A stretch of DNA of 64,000 bases, taken from Aldehydirespirator sp965219165 (lineage in GTDB: Bacteria > Actinomycetota > Acidimicrobiia > Acidimicrobiales > Aldehydirespiratoraceae). Both the position numbers and the translations under genes were made by a program. The stretch spans positions 682,001-746,000 of the forward strand of contig CBDCMW010000002.1 in NCBI GenBank assembly GCA_965219165.1. The letters are read 5' to 3'. Positions 8,295 to 16,526 of the stretch are shown here, piece by piece. Numbering within the stretch: the stretch's first letter is position 1; every line of letters starts with the position of its first letter. Under the pieces are notes generated by a model that had not been told where the DNA came from, made no database searches, and saw only the letters and a program-made list of their open reading frames with translations.

Positions 8295-8711
8295 GTGGCC
8301 CAGATCGAGCTGTTGACGCTGGCGAACCATGCCGAGGTGCAGAACGGGCTGCTGTATCTGAGCGGCGCGGGCTGGGACACCGTGACCCGGGCGTACAAGG
8401 AGGGCAAGAAGCCCCGGCCGCAGCACTTCGCCATTGCGCTGTCGGTTCGGGTCCCGTGGATGGAGACCAACCAGCCCCACCAGGTGGTGATCCGAGTCGA
8501 GGACGAGGACGGTCTCAGCAAGCTGATGGAGGCCACCGCCAAGATCGAGGTCGGCCGCCCGCCCGGCAAGGTTCCTGGCACCGACAGCCGCTCGCCGCTG
8601 GTGGTGACCGGCATCGTCCAGTTCCCCAAGCCCGGCGGCTACCGGGTGCGGGCCACCCTCGGCGACGAGCAGCGCGACTACGCCTTCCGGGTCATCGACA
8701 AGGTCACCTGA
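8295..8711 (+). CDS. Small hypothetical protein (possibly DUF6941-like)
   Basis: A 138-residue soluble protein beginning VAQIELLTLANHAEVQNGLLYLSGAG, followed by strands such as FAIALSVRVPW, HQVVIRVEDEDG and GGYRVRATLGDE. The pattern suggests a beta-sandwich. It resembles the small actinobacterial DUF6941-type proteins, which have no assigned function; I am not certain of the match. No signal peptide or membrane segment. A membrane protein gene follows 11 nt later, so the two are probably co-transcribed. GTG 8295 is supported by the TAGACT element placed for leaderless initiation. Confidence 0.75.
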   Translation: MAQIELLTLANHAEVQNGLLYLSGAGWDTVTRAYKEGKKPRPQHFAIALSVRVPWMETNQPHQVVIRVEDEDGLSKLMEATAKIEVGRPPGKVPGTDSRSPLVVTGIVQFPKPGGYRVRATLGDEQRDYAFRVIDKVT

Positions 8712-8722
8712 GAGCTGTGGCC

Positions 8723-9205
8723 ATGGTCAAGGATCTGGTGGCCCTGCCTCGGGGGACGTGGCCTCGGGCTGTGCTGTTCGCCGGCGTGGCCGCCGTGGTG
8801 GTCGCCGTGCCCTCCGACATCATCGACACGCCGATCTTCGGCCGGCCCGTGGCCGTGCGCTGGATCGACTACGTGATCCTGGCCGTCACCTCCGCGCTGA
8901 TCGGGCTGATCTTCGCCATCCGCCCCGAGCGCGGCGACTCGGCCGAGCTGGCCGAGGCCGCCGAGCGCCAGGGCACCCGCACCATCTGGGGCGGGTTCGT
9001 GTCGTTCCTGGCCGTCGGCTGCCCGGTGTGCAACCAGGCCGTCGTCGCGCTGGTCGGCGTTTCCGGCGCCCTGTCGTGGTGGGCCCCGGTCCAGCCCTTC
9101 CTGGGTCTGCTCGCCGTGTCGCTGCTCGTCTACACCCTGCGCAAGCGCCTCAACACCTACCGCCTCTCCGCTTGCCCGATCCCCGCTCAGAGGCCGAGCG
9201 GATAG
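8723..9205 (+). CDS. Integral membrane protein with CPVCN motif
   Basis: A 160-residue protein with about four hydrophobic segments: around residues 14-30, 43-62, 87-110 and 117-135. The third begins inside GCPVCNQAVVALVGVSGAL, so a CxxC pair sits at a membrane edge, suggesting metal binding or thiol chemistry; the family is not recognised. ATG 8723 follows the previous stop by 11 nt. The last residues (CPIPAQRPSG) and the stop codon are encoded by a dispersed repeat (9189-9205), so the natural C-terminus may have been replaced. Confidence 0.8.
   Translation: MVKDLVALPRGTWPRAVLFAGVAAVVVAVPSDIIDTPIFGRPVAVRWIDYVILAVTSALIGLIFAIRPERGDSAELAEAAERQGTRTIWGGFVSFLAVGCPVCNQAVVALVGVSGALSWWAPVQPFLGLLAVSLLVYTLRKRLNTYRLSACPIPAQRPSG
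9189..9205. repeat. Copy of dispersed repeat (AGAGGCCGAGCGGATAG)
   Basis: This 17-mer or close variants also occur at about 25369-25385 (one mismatch), 36562-36578 (ending GGACAGG), 45531-45546 (variant), in inverse orientation at 45572-45588 and 45674-45690, and at 54424-54440 (variant). Here, at 36561 and at 54419 it overlaps or abuts a stop codon. Confidence 0.7.
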
Positions 9206-9233
9206 GCCGCGATTCACCTACGAGTCAGCGGGT

Positions 9234-9290
9234 CGTTGAGCGAGGCCGTGGCCCGAGCGGCCCGTGAGCGCAGCGAACAAGAGCGGGAAA
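9234..9290 (-). repeat. 57-bp dispersed intergenic repeat, copy A
   Basis: This segment is the reverse complement of 45591-45647 with a single difference over 57 bp, and 32 bp of it recur at 53232-53263. The core reads CCCGCTCTTGTTCGCTGCGC on the minus strand. The rest of the gap 9206-9438 shows no gene; a stretch rich in CGC/GCG follows. Confidence 0.85.
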
Positions 9291-9438
9291 CACAACGCTG
9301 CGCCACGAGGCGGTGGCGCCTGTCCGCGTGGCCCTCTAGCGCCAGCCGTACCCGGGCGCGCTCCTCCCGCTGCGTCCACCACAGCGAAGTAGACTCGCGA
9401 TCACCATCGCCTGTCGTCCGTCTCCGGCAGCTGGCGCC

Positions 9439-12165
9439 TCAGTCGTCAGTGTCGAGCACGCAGACCGCGTATTGGTAGGGGGCCTGGACGGTGCGGTTGA
9501 TCCGCACGCCCCGGATCGCCACCGTGTAGCAGTGGTCGCCGTTGCGGGGTTCCGCCAGCCGGGCCGAGTCCGTGTCGCCGCCGACGGCCCACACAAGCGC
9601 ACCGTCGAGGTTGATGATTCGAGTCGGTACCGGGCCGTAGTCGTCGGACATGGCTACGGCGGCTTCGGAGAAGTCGGGTCCCGATAGAAACAATCTGGTG
9701 TAGATGGTGTTTCCCGAGCGGGTCACTTCTGTCGCGATCCGCTGCCTTGCGAAGGACCATCGGCCCCACACTGTCTCAGGCGGCACATATCCTGGAGGGG
9801 GCCACGCCAAGAATCCGCGCACTTCTCGAACGTGCGCAGCCAGGGACCCGTCGTAGGACAAGTGCATCGCATTGGCGGCTCGATATAGACGGTCGTTGTC
9901 GAACACATTGCCCGTGCCGATCTGGGTGACGAGGGGGGACAGGATCTGCTGGCGGTGTCCGACCGCCAGATTATTGTCCCCGCTGTCCTGCATGTACTGG
10001 TCCACGCCGCGGACTCCGGCTGTTCCCAGGCCGAGGTTCTCGCCCGGATGGTCGATCTCGGTGTAACAGGCCCACTCGGCGGAGGGTGTGTGCGACAACG
10101 CTCCCTGGGCGAGCATGATCAGCGCCTTGCGCTGAGCCGTGGCGGTCAGTGCAGGGTCCTCGGTCACGGCCGCGATCCCGGCCATCTTCCGGTACCAGTT
10201 CACGCGCTGCAGGATGCTGTCGCGGAAGGGTTGGCCCGTCGTGCCGGCTGCGCAGTCGTCGACATCGCCGGTGAAGCCGGCATCGGGTTCGACACGGCCG
10301 AACTCCGCTTCGTAGGCCGCGAGCACGGCGTCGCGGTCCCACGTGTCGATCCCCGCTGTCGGCGCGGATCCTCCCGTTGTGGCGGTTGTCGTCATCGGCG
10401 GCGAAGCGTCGTTGCGGGCACCGCGGCGGTCTCGGGCCGCACCTTGGCGTACTCGCACCACCACCGTGCCCGGCGCGGCTGGCTGCACGGTCGCCCGATA
10501 CTGGGAACCCGAACCGGCGAGACTCGTCACCGTGCCATTGACGACCCCAATGTCGTCCGTGTCGAAGTCGCGCACCCAACGCGCGAACTCCACCGTCACG
10601 TCGAAGGAGCTGTCGACGCCGATCACCGGCGCCGACCCGGAGGTCACCCGGGCCCAGAGCGGGTTGGCGATCGGCAAGTCGGGGACGTCCGACTGACCGC
10701 TGGCGTTGCTGCCCCAGCAGGTGATGGAGCCGTCGCGGTGAAGCCCACACGAGTGCGAAAACCCGGCAGTGACCTCTATGAAGTGCCCCCGCGGCACAGC
10801 CAATTGCCCGTCCCAGGACCTGCCCCAGCACGCGAGCATGTCGTCGGCTCGGATCGCGCAGGCGTGGAACACGTTCGCGGTGACAGCCCGGTGGGCACCC
10901 TCCGGGGTATCCGTCTGCCCGTGCTCGTCCCATCCCCAGCAGACGACGGTGTCGTCGCTGCGGATCGCGCAGGTGTGCGACTCGCCGGCCGCGATGGCCC
11001 GGTACGTCCCGCCCGGAGCGTCGGCTGCACCGTGTGCACTGTCTCCCCAGCAGGTGATGGTGCCGTCAACGCCTATGGCACAAGCGTGGAGAAAGCCCAC
11101 CGCGACGGCAGCGTATTCGCCGTCGGCTCGGTCGGGCGGCCTCGCGCGGCTGTGCCCCCAGCATCCGATAGTGCCGTCGGTTCGGATCGCGCAGGTCTGG
11201 ATAGCGCCGGCTGTGACGGCTCTGTGGACGCCCTCGGGATGGTTGGACTGCCCATCTGAGTTGAGTCCCCAGCATTCGATTGTGCTGTCGGTCCGTATGG
11301 CACAAGTGTGGTGCTTGCCTGCGCTGACAGACTCGTAAGTACCCGGCGGGGGGTCGGCCTGCCCGTGGGAGTTGTCTCCCCAGCAGGTGATGGTGCCGTC
11401 GGTGCGGATCGCGCACGTGTGGGCGCCGCCTGCGCTGACCGTCCTGAACCCGCCCGGTGAGGTGAGTGTGGGCGCATCGATGAGGCCGAGGGCTCTGGCG
11501 AGGAAGGTGGCCATCTGGGCTCGGGTCACGGGTTTGCGGGGGCAGTAGTTGAGCGGGTCGGTGGTGCAGCCGGCGGTGATGCCGGCGGCGGCGAGGGCGT
11601 CGATGGTGTCGGCGTGGGTGTTGTCTTGGGTGTCTTCGAAGCCGGCGGGTTGGGCGGGGTCGACGTTGAAGGCGCGTACGAGGAAGGTGTCCATCTGGGC
11701 TCGGGTTACGGGCTCGTCGGGGCAGTAGCGCAGCGGTTCGGTCTTGCAGCCGGCTGTGATCCCCAGTTCGGCGAGGCGTTCGGCATGGGGCAGCCACCAC
11801 GCGTCGGAGTCCACGTCGTCGAATCGGGGGTCCTCGACTGCGGGTGGTTCTTGGCCGTCGAGGGCGCGCACGAGCCACACGGCCATCACCCAGCGCTTCA
11901 TGTCCTCTCGCGGGCAGAATCGCTCCTCGCCGCACAGGGTGTCCGTGAACAGTCCCGACTGGTTGAGCGCGTCGATGCCGGGTTTGTGGCTGCCTCCGGT
12001 GACGTCTGAGAGGTCCGGCGCGGACTCACCGGCACCGGGGGAGCCTTGCGCGAGGGCAGGCGCCGACACGGCCAGCACCGCCACCGCCAGCACCGCCACC
12101 GCGATCACAGCCCAGCCGCGGCAACGACCGGGCCCTCGGTCGTCGGTCCTGTAGAACACAGTCAC
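9439..12165 (-). CDS. Secreted modular protein: SLH repeats, RCC1-like propeller, CAP domain
   Basis: A 908-residue exported protein. Signal peptide: residues 1-40, hydrophobic core AVIAVAVLAVAVLAVSA ending APALAQ. Residues about 55-230 are three S-layer-homology-like units, the latter two marked by AGC...YCP...PVTRAQM, with extra Cys pairs. Residues about 240-515 hold seven repeats of CAIRTDGTITCWG type, matching a seven-bladed RCC1 propeller with a Cys pair per blade. An Ig-like segment (about 530-600) follows, then a CAP/SCP domain near 655-770 (RVNWYRKMAGI, HTPSAEW, GENLGLG, VGHRQQIL). SLH domains bind the cell wall and propellers mediate binding. GTG 12165 follows AAGGTGG. Likely a surface adhesin or scaffold; activity unknown. 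Confidence 0.92.
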   Translation of the reverse strand: MTVFYRTDDRGPGRCRGWAVIAVAVLAVAVLAVSAPALAQGSPGAGESAPDLSDVTGGSHKPGIDALNQSGLFTDTLCGEERFCPREDMKRWVMAVWLVRALDGQEPPAVEDPRFDDVDSDAWWLPHAERLAELGITAGCKTEPLRYCPDEPVTRAQMDTFLVRAFNVDPAQPAGFEDTQDNTHADTIDALAAAGITAGCTTDPLNYCPRKPVTRAQMATFLARALGLIDAPTLTSPGGFRTVSAGGAHTCAIRTDGTITCWGDNSHGQADPPPGTYESVSAGKHHTCAIRTDSTIECWGLNSDGQSNHPEGVHRAVTAGAIQTCAIRTDGTIGCWGHSRARPPDRADGEYAAVAVGFLHACAIGVDGTITCWGDSAHGAADAPGGTYRAIAAGESHTCAIRSDDTVVCWGWDEHGQTDTPEGAHRAVTANVFHACAIRADDMLACWGRSWDGQLAVPRGHFIEVTAGFSHSCGLHRDGSITCWGSNASGQSDVPDLPIANPLWARVTSGSAPVIGVDSSFDVTVEFARWVRDFDTDDIGVVNGTVTSLAGSGSQYRATVQPAAPGTVVVRVRQGAARDRRGARNDASPPMTTTATTGGSAPTAGIDTWDRDAVLAAYEAEFGRVEPDAGFTGDVDDCAAGTTGQPFRDSILQRVNWYRKMAGIAAVTEDPALTATAQRKALIMLAQGALSHTPSAEWACYTEIDHPGENLGLGTAGVRGVDQYMQDSGDNNLAVGHRQQILSPLVTQIGTGNVFDNDRLYRAANAMHLSYDGSLAAHVREVRGFLAWPPPGYVPPETVWGRWSFARQRIATEVTRSGNTIYTRLFLSGPDFSEAAVAMSDDYGPVPTRIINLDGALVWAVGGDTDSARLAEPRNGDHCYTVAIRGVRINRTVQAPYQYAVCVLDTDD

Positions 12166-12261
12166 ATCCTGACCACCTTCGAGCTCGCGCTGCTACTGGT
12201 GGAGTCGGCCGACCCTGACACGACTACGACAACCGGGCAACTTCGACGGACCACGTTGCCG

Positions 12262-13464
12262 TCAGCGCCCCATCACGGCACCGCCGGATCCGACGGCTCG
12301 ATGCATGGCTGCGGCCACCATTGCGGGCAGCCCCAGCGCGGCCAGCATCAGCGTATCCAGCGGCACGTCCAAGCTCAGGAGCCCGCTGACCACCGCCGAC
12401 AGCAGCGCGGCCGAGCCCAGCAGCGCGGCCCGGAAGGTGCCGATCCCCCAGCCTGACTGGGGCGGCAGCGCGGCAACCAGCATGGCGTTGGCCACCGGCA
12501 GCACCGACACGGCCATGCCCACGAACGGCACCAGCAGCCACACGCCGATCCCGGCCGGGAGCAGCAGCAGCGGCAGGCCCAGGGCCAAGGTCGTCAGCGT
12601 CATCAGGCGGGCTGTCCACGGTCCGCCGTGGCGATCGTAGAGGGCGCCTCCCACCAGCTTGACCGCGGCCGACAGCGCCCGCCCCGCGGCCAGCAGCACG
12701 GCCACCAGGCGCAGGTCCACCCCCCGGTCTACGAAGAACACCGGCGAGAAGCCGATCACCACGAAGTGCATCGACACCCCTCCGAAGCTGGCATAGCCGG
12801 CCAGCCGGTAGGACTGCTTGCGGGCGTACTGGGCGAGCTGGGCCAGCAGGGGCGCCGGTGACAGGCCGCCGTCCGGCTCCACCCAGCGGGGCACATAGGC
12901 GATGGCCAGCACCGCGGGCGCCGCGCAGCCGACGAACACCCAGCGCCAGCCTCCTCCCGCGAAGCCGCTCAGGGCTGCCGCGGCCAGCCCGAACGAGTAG
13001 GCCTGCCCCCACACCGCGATGGCCTTGCCCGGCGCGTCGGGGTACAGCCGGGCCACGCTGGCCAGCGCGGGCGGGAAGAAGATCCCGAACGCCACCCCCA
13101 GCATGGCCTGGCCCACCAGCAGCACCCAGAACGACTGGGCGGTGGCCGACAGCACCATCCCCGCGGCCAGGCTCACCGCGGTGGCCCGCACCATTGCCCG
13201 GTCGCCGAGCCAGCGGCTGGAGGCCCCTCCGATCACGTTGAACGAGGCGATGCCGGCGGCCACCGCGGCCAGGATGGCGGCCTGGTGGCTCTCGGTGATG
13301 TCCAGGTCCCGGCGCACCAGCGGGAACAGCGGAGAGATCATGGTCTCGGCGCCGCCGAGGATGAAGTAGAGCGTGAACAGGTATCCGAATGTCGCCCAGC
13401 GAGCCGTCAGGCGGCCCTCACTGCCGCCTGCGCCCCTCGCAGCGTCGTCGCCGGGTTCGTTCAA
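12262..13464 (-). CDS. MFS transporter
   Basis: A 400-residue major facilitator protein with about 12 hydrophobic helices; between helices 2 and 3 is SRWLGDRAMVRAT, the usual loop motif, and a second copy YDRHGGPWTARLM lies in the middle. It probably exports or imports a small organic solute. The start is TTG 13464, which overlaps the TGA of the upstream ABC ATPase gene (TTGA), making this the last gene of the overlapping ABC transporter operon. Placement after an ABC importer is unusual and suggests related substrates. The 3' end is followed by about 96 bp of gene-free DNA. Confidence 0.85.
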   Translation of the reverse strand: MNEPGDDAARGAGGSEGRLTARWATFGYLFTLYFILGGAETMISPLFPLVRRDLDITESHQAAILAAVAAGIASFNVIGGASSRWLGDRAMVRATAVSLAAGMVLSATAQSFWVLLVGQAMLGVAFGIFFPPALASVARLYPDAPGKAIAVWGQAYSFGLAAAALSGFAGGGWRWVFVGCAAPAVLAIAYVPRWVEPDGGLSPAPLLAQLAQYARKQSYRLAGYASFGGVSMHFVVIGFSPVFFVDRGVDLRLVAVLLAAGRALSAAVKLVGGALYDRHGGPWTARLMTLTTLALGLPLLLLPAGIGVWLLVPFVGMAVSVLPVANAMLVAALPPQSGWGIGTFRAALLGSAALLSAVVSGLLSLDVPLDTLMLAALGLPAMVAAAMHRAVGSGGAVMGR

Positions 13465-14426
13465 TTCACCCAGCAGGCCACGAAGTGGCCTTCGGAGCGC
13501 TCCTCCAGCGGCGGCCGCTCCTCGAAGCACTGCTGCACTGCCAGCGGGCAGCGGGTGTTGAACCGGCAGCCCTCGGGCGGGTCCATGGGGCTGGGCAGGT
13601 CGCCTATGAGGGGCTCGTGGCTGCGGCGGGCTGTCGGGTCGGGCACGGGCACCGCGGAGAGCAGGGCCTGGGAGTAGGGATGGGTCGGGTTCTCGTAGAT
13701 GTCGTGGTGGCTGCCGATCTCCATCAGGTGTCCGAGGTACATGATCGCCACCCGGTCGGAGATGTGGCGCACCACGGCCAGGTTGTGGGAGATGAACAGG
13801 TACGACAGGCCCACGCTGTCCTTCAGCTCCACCAGCAGGTTCACGATCTGGGCCTGGATCGACACGTCGAGCGCGGCGGTGGCCTCGTCGGCCACCACGA
13901 ACCCCGGCCGCAGCGCCAGCGCCCTGGCGATGACGATGCGCTGGCGCTGGCCGCCGGAGAAGGCGTGCGGGTACTTGTCGGCCGCGCCCGTGGTCATCCC
14001 CACCATCTCCAGCAGTTCGGCCACGGCGTCGTTCAACTCGGCACCCCGCTTGCGGGTGTGCACCAGGAACGGCTCGGCGATGCTCTCGCCCACCTTGAGC
14101 TTGGGGTTCAGCGCCGAGTAGGGGTCCTGGAAGATCATCTGGACCTGCTTGCGCATGGCCCGCCAGTTGCGCCGGCTCAGGTTGGTGACGTCGGCGCCGT
14201 CGAAGAACACCTGGCCCGCGGCGGGCTTGACCGCTCCCAGCAGCGCCCGCCCCGCGGTCGACTTCCCGCAGCCCGACTCGCCCACCAGGCCGACGGTCTC
14301 GCCCGGCGCCACGGCGATGCTGAAGTCGTCCAGCGCGTAGACCGTGCGCCTACGGCTGCCCACCCAGCGGGTGTAGTGGACGCTGAGATCCCGGCTCTCG
14401 ACCAGGGGCGTGACCTGCTCGTTCAC
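13461..14426 (-). CDS. Peptide-type ABC transporter ATP-binding protein (second ATPase, OppF/DppF type)
   Basis: A 321-residue ABC ATPase. Walker A GESGCGKST, signature FSGGQRQRI, and Walker B region VVADEATAALD, where the usual DEPTSALD is altered at the Pro and Ser positions but keeps the catalytic Glu. The tail CRFNTRCPLA is the Cys-containing oligopeptide-type C-terminal extension. GTG 14426 overlaps the TGA of an upstream 32-codon fragment that duplicates this gene's own 5' end. It powers import together with the products at 14518, 15570 and 16523. Confidence 0.93.
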   Translation of the reverse strand: MNEQVTPLVESRDLSVHYTRWVGSRRRTVYALDDFSIAVAPGETVGLVGESGCGKSTAGRALLGAVKPAAGQVFFDGADVTNLSRRNWRAMRKQVQMIFQDPYSALNPKLKVGESIAEPFLVHTRKRGAELNDAVAELLEMVGMTTGAADKYPHAFSGGQRQRIVIARALALRPGFVVADEATAALDVSIQAQIVNLLVELKDSVGLSYLFISHNLAVVRHISDRVAIMYLGHLMEIGSHHDIYENPTHPYSQALLSAVPVPDPTARRSHEPLIGDLPSPMDPPEGCRFNTRCPLAVQQCFEERPPLEERSEGHFVACWVN

Positions 14427-14521
14427 GTCGAACCCTCCCCGGAGCGGCGGCTGCCCACCCAGCGGGTGTAGCGGACGCTGAGATCCCGGCTCTCGACCAG
14501 GGCGGTCGGTTGTTCGCTCAT
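14423..14521 (-). pseudogene. 32-codon duplicate of the 5' end of the downstream ATPase gene
   Basis: An open frame starts at ATG 14521, overlapping the previous stop (ATGA), and ends in a TGA overlapping the GTG of the next gene (GTGA). Residues LVESRDLSVRYTRWVGSRR match the N-terminus of the downstream ATPase. At DNA level 14448-14502 repeats 14353-14407 with one difference over 55 bp, period 95 bp. It keeps translational coupling intact and would be translated as a mini-cistron. Confidence 0.8.
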
Positions 14522-15573
14522 AGGGCCCCCTCGATCACGCCCGGCACCGAGTCATCGACCGGCGCCTGCGCCCCGGCGTCCTGGCCGGCGCGGTTGTAGC
14601 AGGCCACCCAGCGCCGGTCGGCGAACTTCATCAGCGGCGGGGGCGCCCCCCGGCAGACGTCGCGCGCCTCCGAGCATCGGGGCTCGAAGGCACAGCCTGG
14701 CGGGGTCTGGGCCCGGTCGAGCGGCTCTCCGGGAATGCCGACCAGGGCGGTCTCGGACCGGTCCACCCTCGGCACCGACCGGAGCAGGCCCAGCGAGTAG
14801 GGGTGCTGGGGGTCGGCGAACATCTCGGCGATGGGGGCCCGCTCCACGATGCGGCCCGCGTACATCACCTGCACCCGGTCGCAGAACTGGGCCACCACGC
14901 CGAGGTCGTGGGTGATCATGAGCACCGACACCCCGAGCTGGGTGGACAGGTCGTGCAGCAGGGTGAGGATCTGGTCCTGGATGGTCACGTCGAGCCCGGT
15001 GGTGGGCTCGTCCGCGATCAGCAGCGTCGGCTCGCAGGCCAGGGCGGTGGCGATCATCACCCGCTGGCGCATCCCGCCCGACAGCTCGTACGCGTACGAC
15101 TTGAGCCGGTCCTGCGGGTTGGCGATCCCCACCATGTCGAGCAGCTCCAGCGAGCGCTGCCTGATGGCGGAGCCCTCCAGGCCGGCCCGGTGCCTCAGCA
15201 GCTCGCGCAGCTGCGCGCCCACCGTCTTGAGCGGGTTGAGCGACACCATCGGGTCCTGGAAGATCATGGCGATCTCCCGGCCCCTCACCCGGTTGGCCAC
15301 GGACTCCTCGAGCACGTCCTCGCCCCGCCACCGCACGGATCCCCCCATGATGCGGCCCGGCGGCAGCACCATGCCCAGGATGGCCAGCCCCATCACGCTC
15401 TTGCCCGAGCCCGACTCGCCCACCACACCGAGACGCTCGTGCGAGCCGACGTTCAGGGTCAGGCCGTCCACCCCCAGCACGGTTCCGTCGCGAGTGGGGA
15501 ACCCCACGGTGAGGTCCTCTATCTCCAGCAGCCGCTCCTGGCGGCCCGGGCCCGTCCCGGTTGCCGGGTTCAC
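14518..15573 (-). CDS. Peptide-type ABC transporter ATP-binding protein (first ATPase, OppD/DppD type)
   Basis: A 351-residue ABC ATPase with Walker A GESGSGKS, Q-loop in MIFQDPMVSLNPLKT, signature LSGGMRQRV, Walker B LLIADEPTTGLD and switch His in MITHDLGVV. The Cys-containing tail CAFEPRCSEARDVC is the oligopeptide-type extension. GTG 15573 overlaps the permease stop by 4 nt (GTGA), and its own stop overlaps the mini-cistron start (ATGA). Heterodimer partner of the ATPase at 13461-14426. Confidence 0.94.
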   Translation of the reverse strand: MNPATGTGPGRQERLLEIEDLTVGFPTRDGTVLGVDGLTLNVGSHERLGVVGESGSGKSVMGLAILGMVLPPGRIMGGSVRWRGEDVLEESVANRVRGREIAMIFQDPMVSLNPLKTVGAQLRELLRHRAGLEGSAIRQRSLELLDMVGIANPQDRLKSYAYELSGGMRQRVMIATALACEPTLLIADEPTTGLDVTIQDQILTLLHDLSTQLGVSVLMITHDLGVVAQFCDRVQVMYAGRIVERAPIAEMFADPQHPYSLGLLRSVPRVDRSETALVGIPGEPLDRAQTPPGCAFEPRCSEARDVCRGAPPPLMKFADRRWVACYNRAGQDAGAQAPVDDSVPGVIEGAL

Positions 15574-16526
15574 GCGCCCGGCCTCTCGAGGATGATCTGC
15601 TCGCGCTCGGCCACGTCGTTGAAGGATTGCAGCCACAGCGACAGGAGGTTCACGCCGAGCACGACGATTGCGATGGCCATGCCCGCGAACGTGACGATCC
15701 ACCATCCGTCGGTGATGTAGTTCCTGCCCTGCTGGATCATCAGCCCCCACGACGAGCGGGGCGGCTGGACCCCGAAGCCGAGGAAGGCGAACGCCGACTC
15801 CGACAGGATGGCCGCAGCCAGCTCCAGCACGCACAGGGTGATGAGCGAGCTGACCAGGTTGGGAAGCAGGTGTCGCCACATGATCCGCCCCGCCGGCGAG
15901 CCGGCCAGCTCCGACGCCTCCACGAACAGCGACGTCTTGAGGGTGAGCACCAGGCTGCGGCCGACCCTGGTGAACACCATCCAGCTCGACATGCCGATGA
16001 CGAGGATCACCAGCCACACGCTCGGCCCGAACGCGGCCACGAGGATCAGTCCGGCCAGCACCCCGGGGAAGGCCATCTGCACGTCGGCCGCGGAGATGAT
16101 GAGGGTGTCGATCCTGCCTCCGACATAGCCCGCGATCAGCCCTAGCGTCGTGCCGAGCACCGCGGCCAGGAACACCGCGACCAGCGCGACGATCAGCGAG
16201 ATGCGGGCGCCGTCGATCAGCCGGGCCAGGATGTCGCGGCCGAGCTGGTCGGTGCCGAGCGGATGGGACCAGGTCCCTCCCCAGCCCACCGGGGGCGTGA
16301 GCTTGTCCGGCAAGCTCTGCTGGGTGGGGTCGTGAAGGAACGGCAGCCACGGGCCCACGATCGCTACGAGGGCGAACGTTGAGGTGATGATGATCCCGGC
16401 GATGCCCGCCTTGGACTTGCGCAGGTGGGACTTCAGGTCCGCTAGCAGGCTGACACCCTCCGGCAGCACCGCATCCGGAGCACCTGCGTCCGGGCCCGGG
16501 CCCATGGCGTCCTCGACCACGGTCAC
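15570..16526 (-). CDS. Peptide-type ABC transporter permease (DppC/OppC type)
   Basis: A 318-residue inner-membrane permease. A cytoplasmic N-terminus with SHLRKSKAG precedes the first helix (IAGIIITSTFALVAIVGP). GTDQLGRDILARLIDGARISL is the DppC signature, and the EAA loop, which docks on the ATPase, reads EASELAGSPAGRIMWRHLLPN. Six or so helices follow the usual layout. GTG 16526 overlaps the TGA of the first permease (GTGA). Confidence 0.93.
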   Translation of the reverse strand: MTVVEDAMGPGPDAGAPDAVLPEGVSLLADLKSHLRKSKAGIAGIIITSTFALVAIVGPWLPFLHDPTQQSLPDKLTPPVGWGGTWSHPLGTDQLGRDILARLIDGARISLIVALVAVFLAAVLGTTLGLIAGYVGGRIDTLIISAADVQMAFPGVLAGLILVAAFGPSVWLVILVIGMSSWMVFTRVGRSLVLTLKTSLFVEASELAGSPAGRIMWRHLLPNLVSSLITLCVLELAAAILSESAFAFLGFGVQPPRSSWGLMIQQGRNYITDGWWIVTFAGMAIAIVVLGVNLLSLWLQSFNDVAEREQIILERPGA

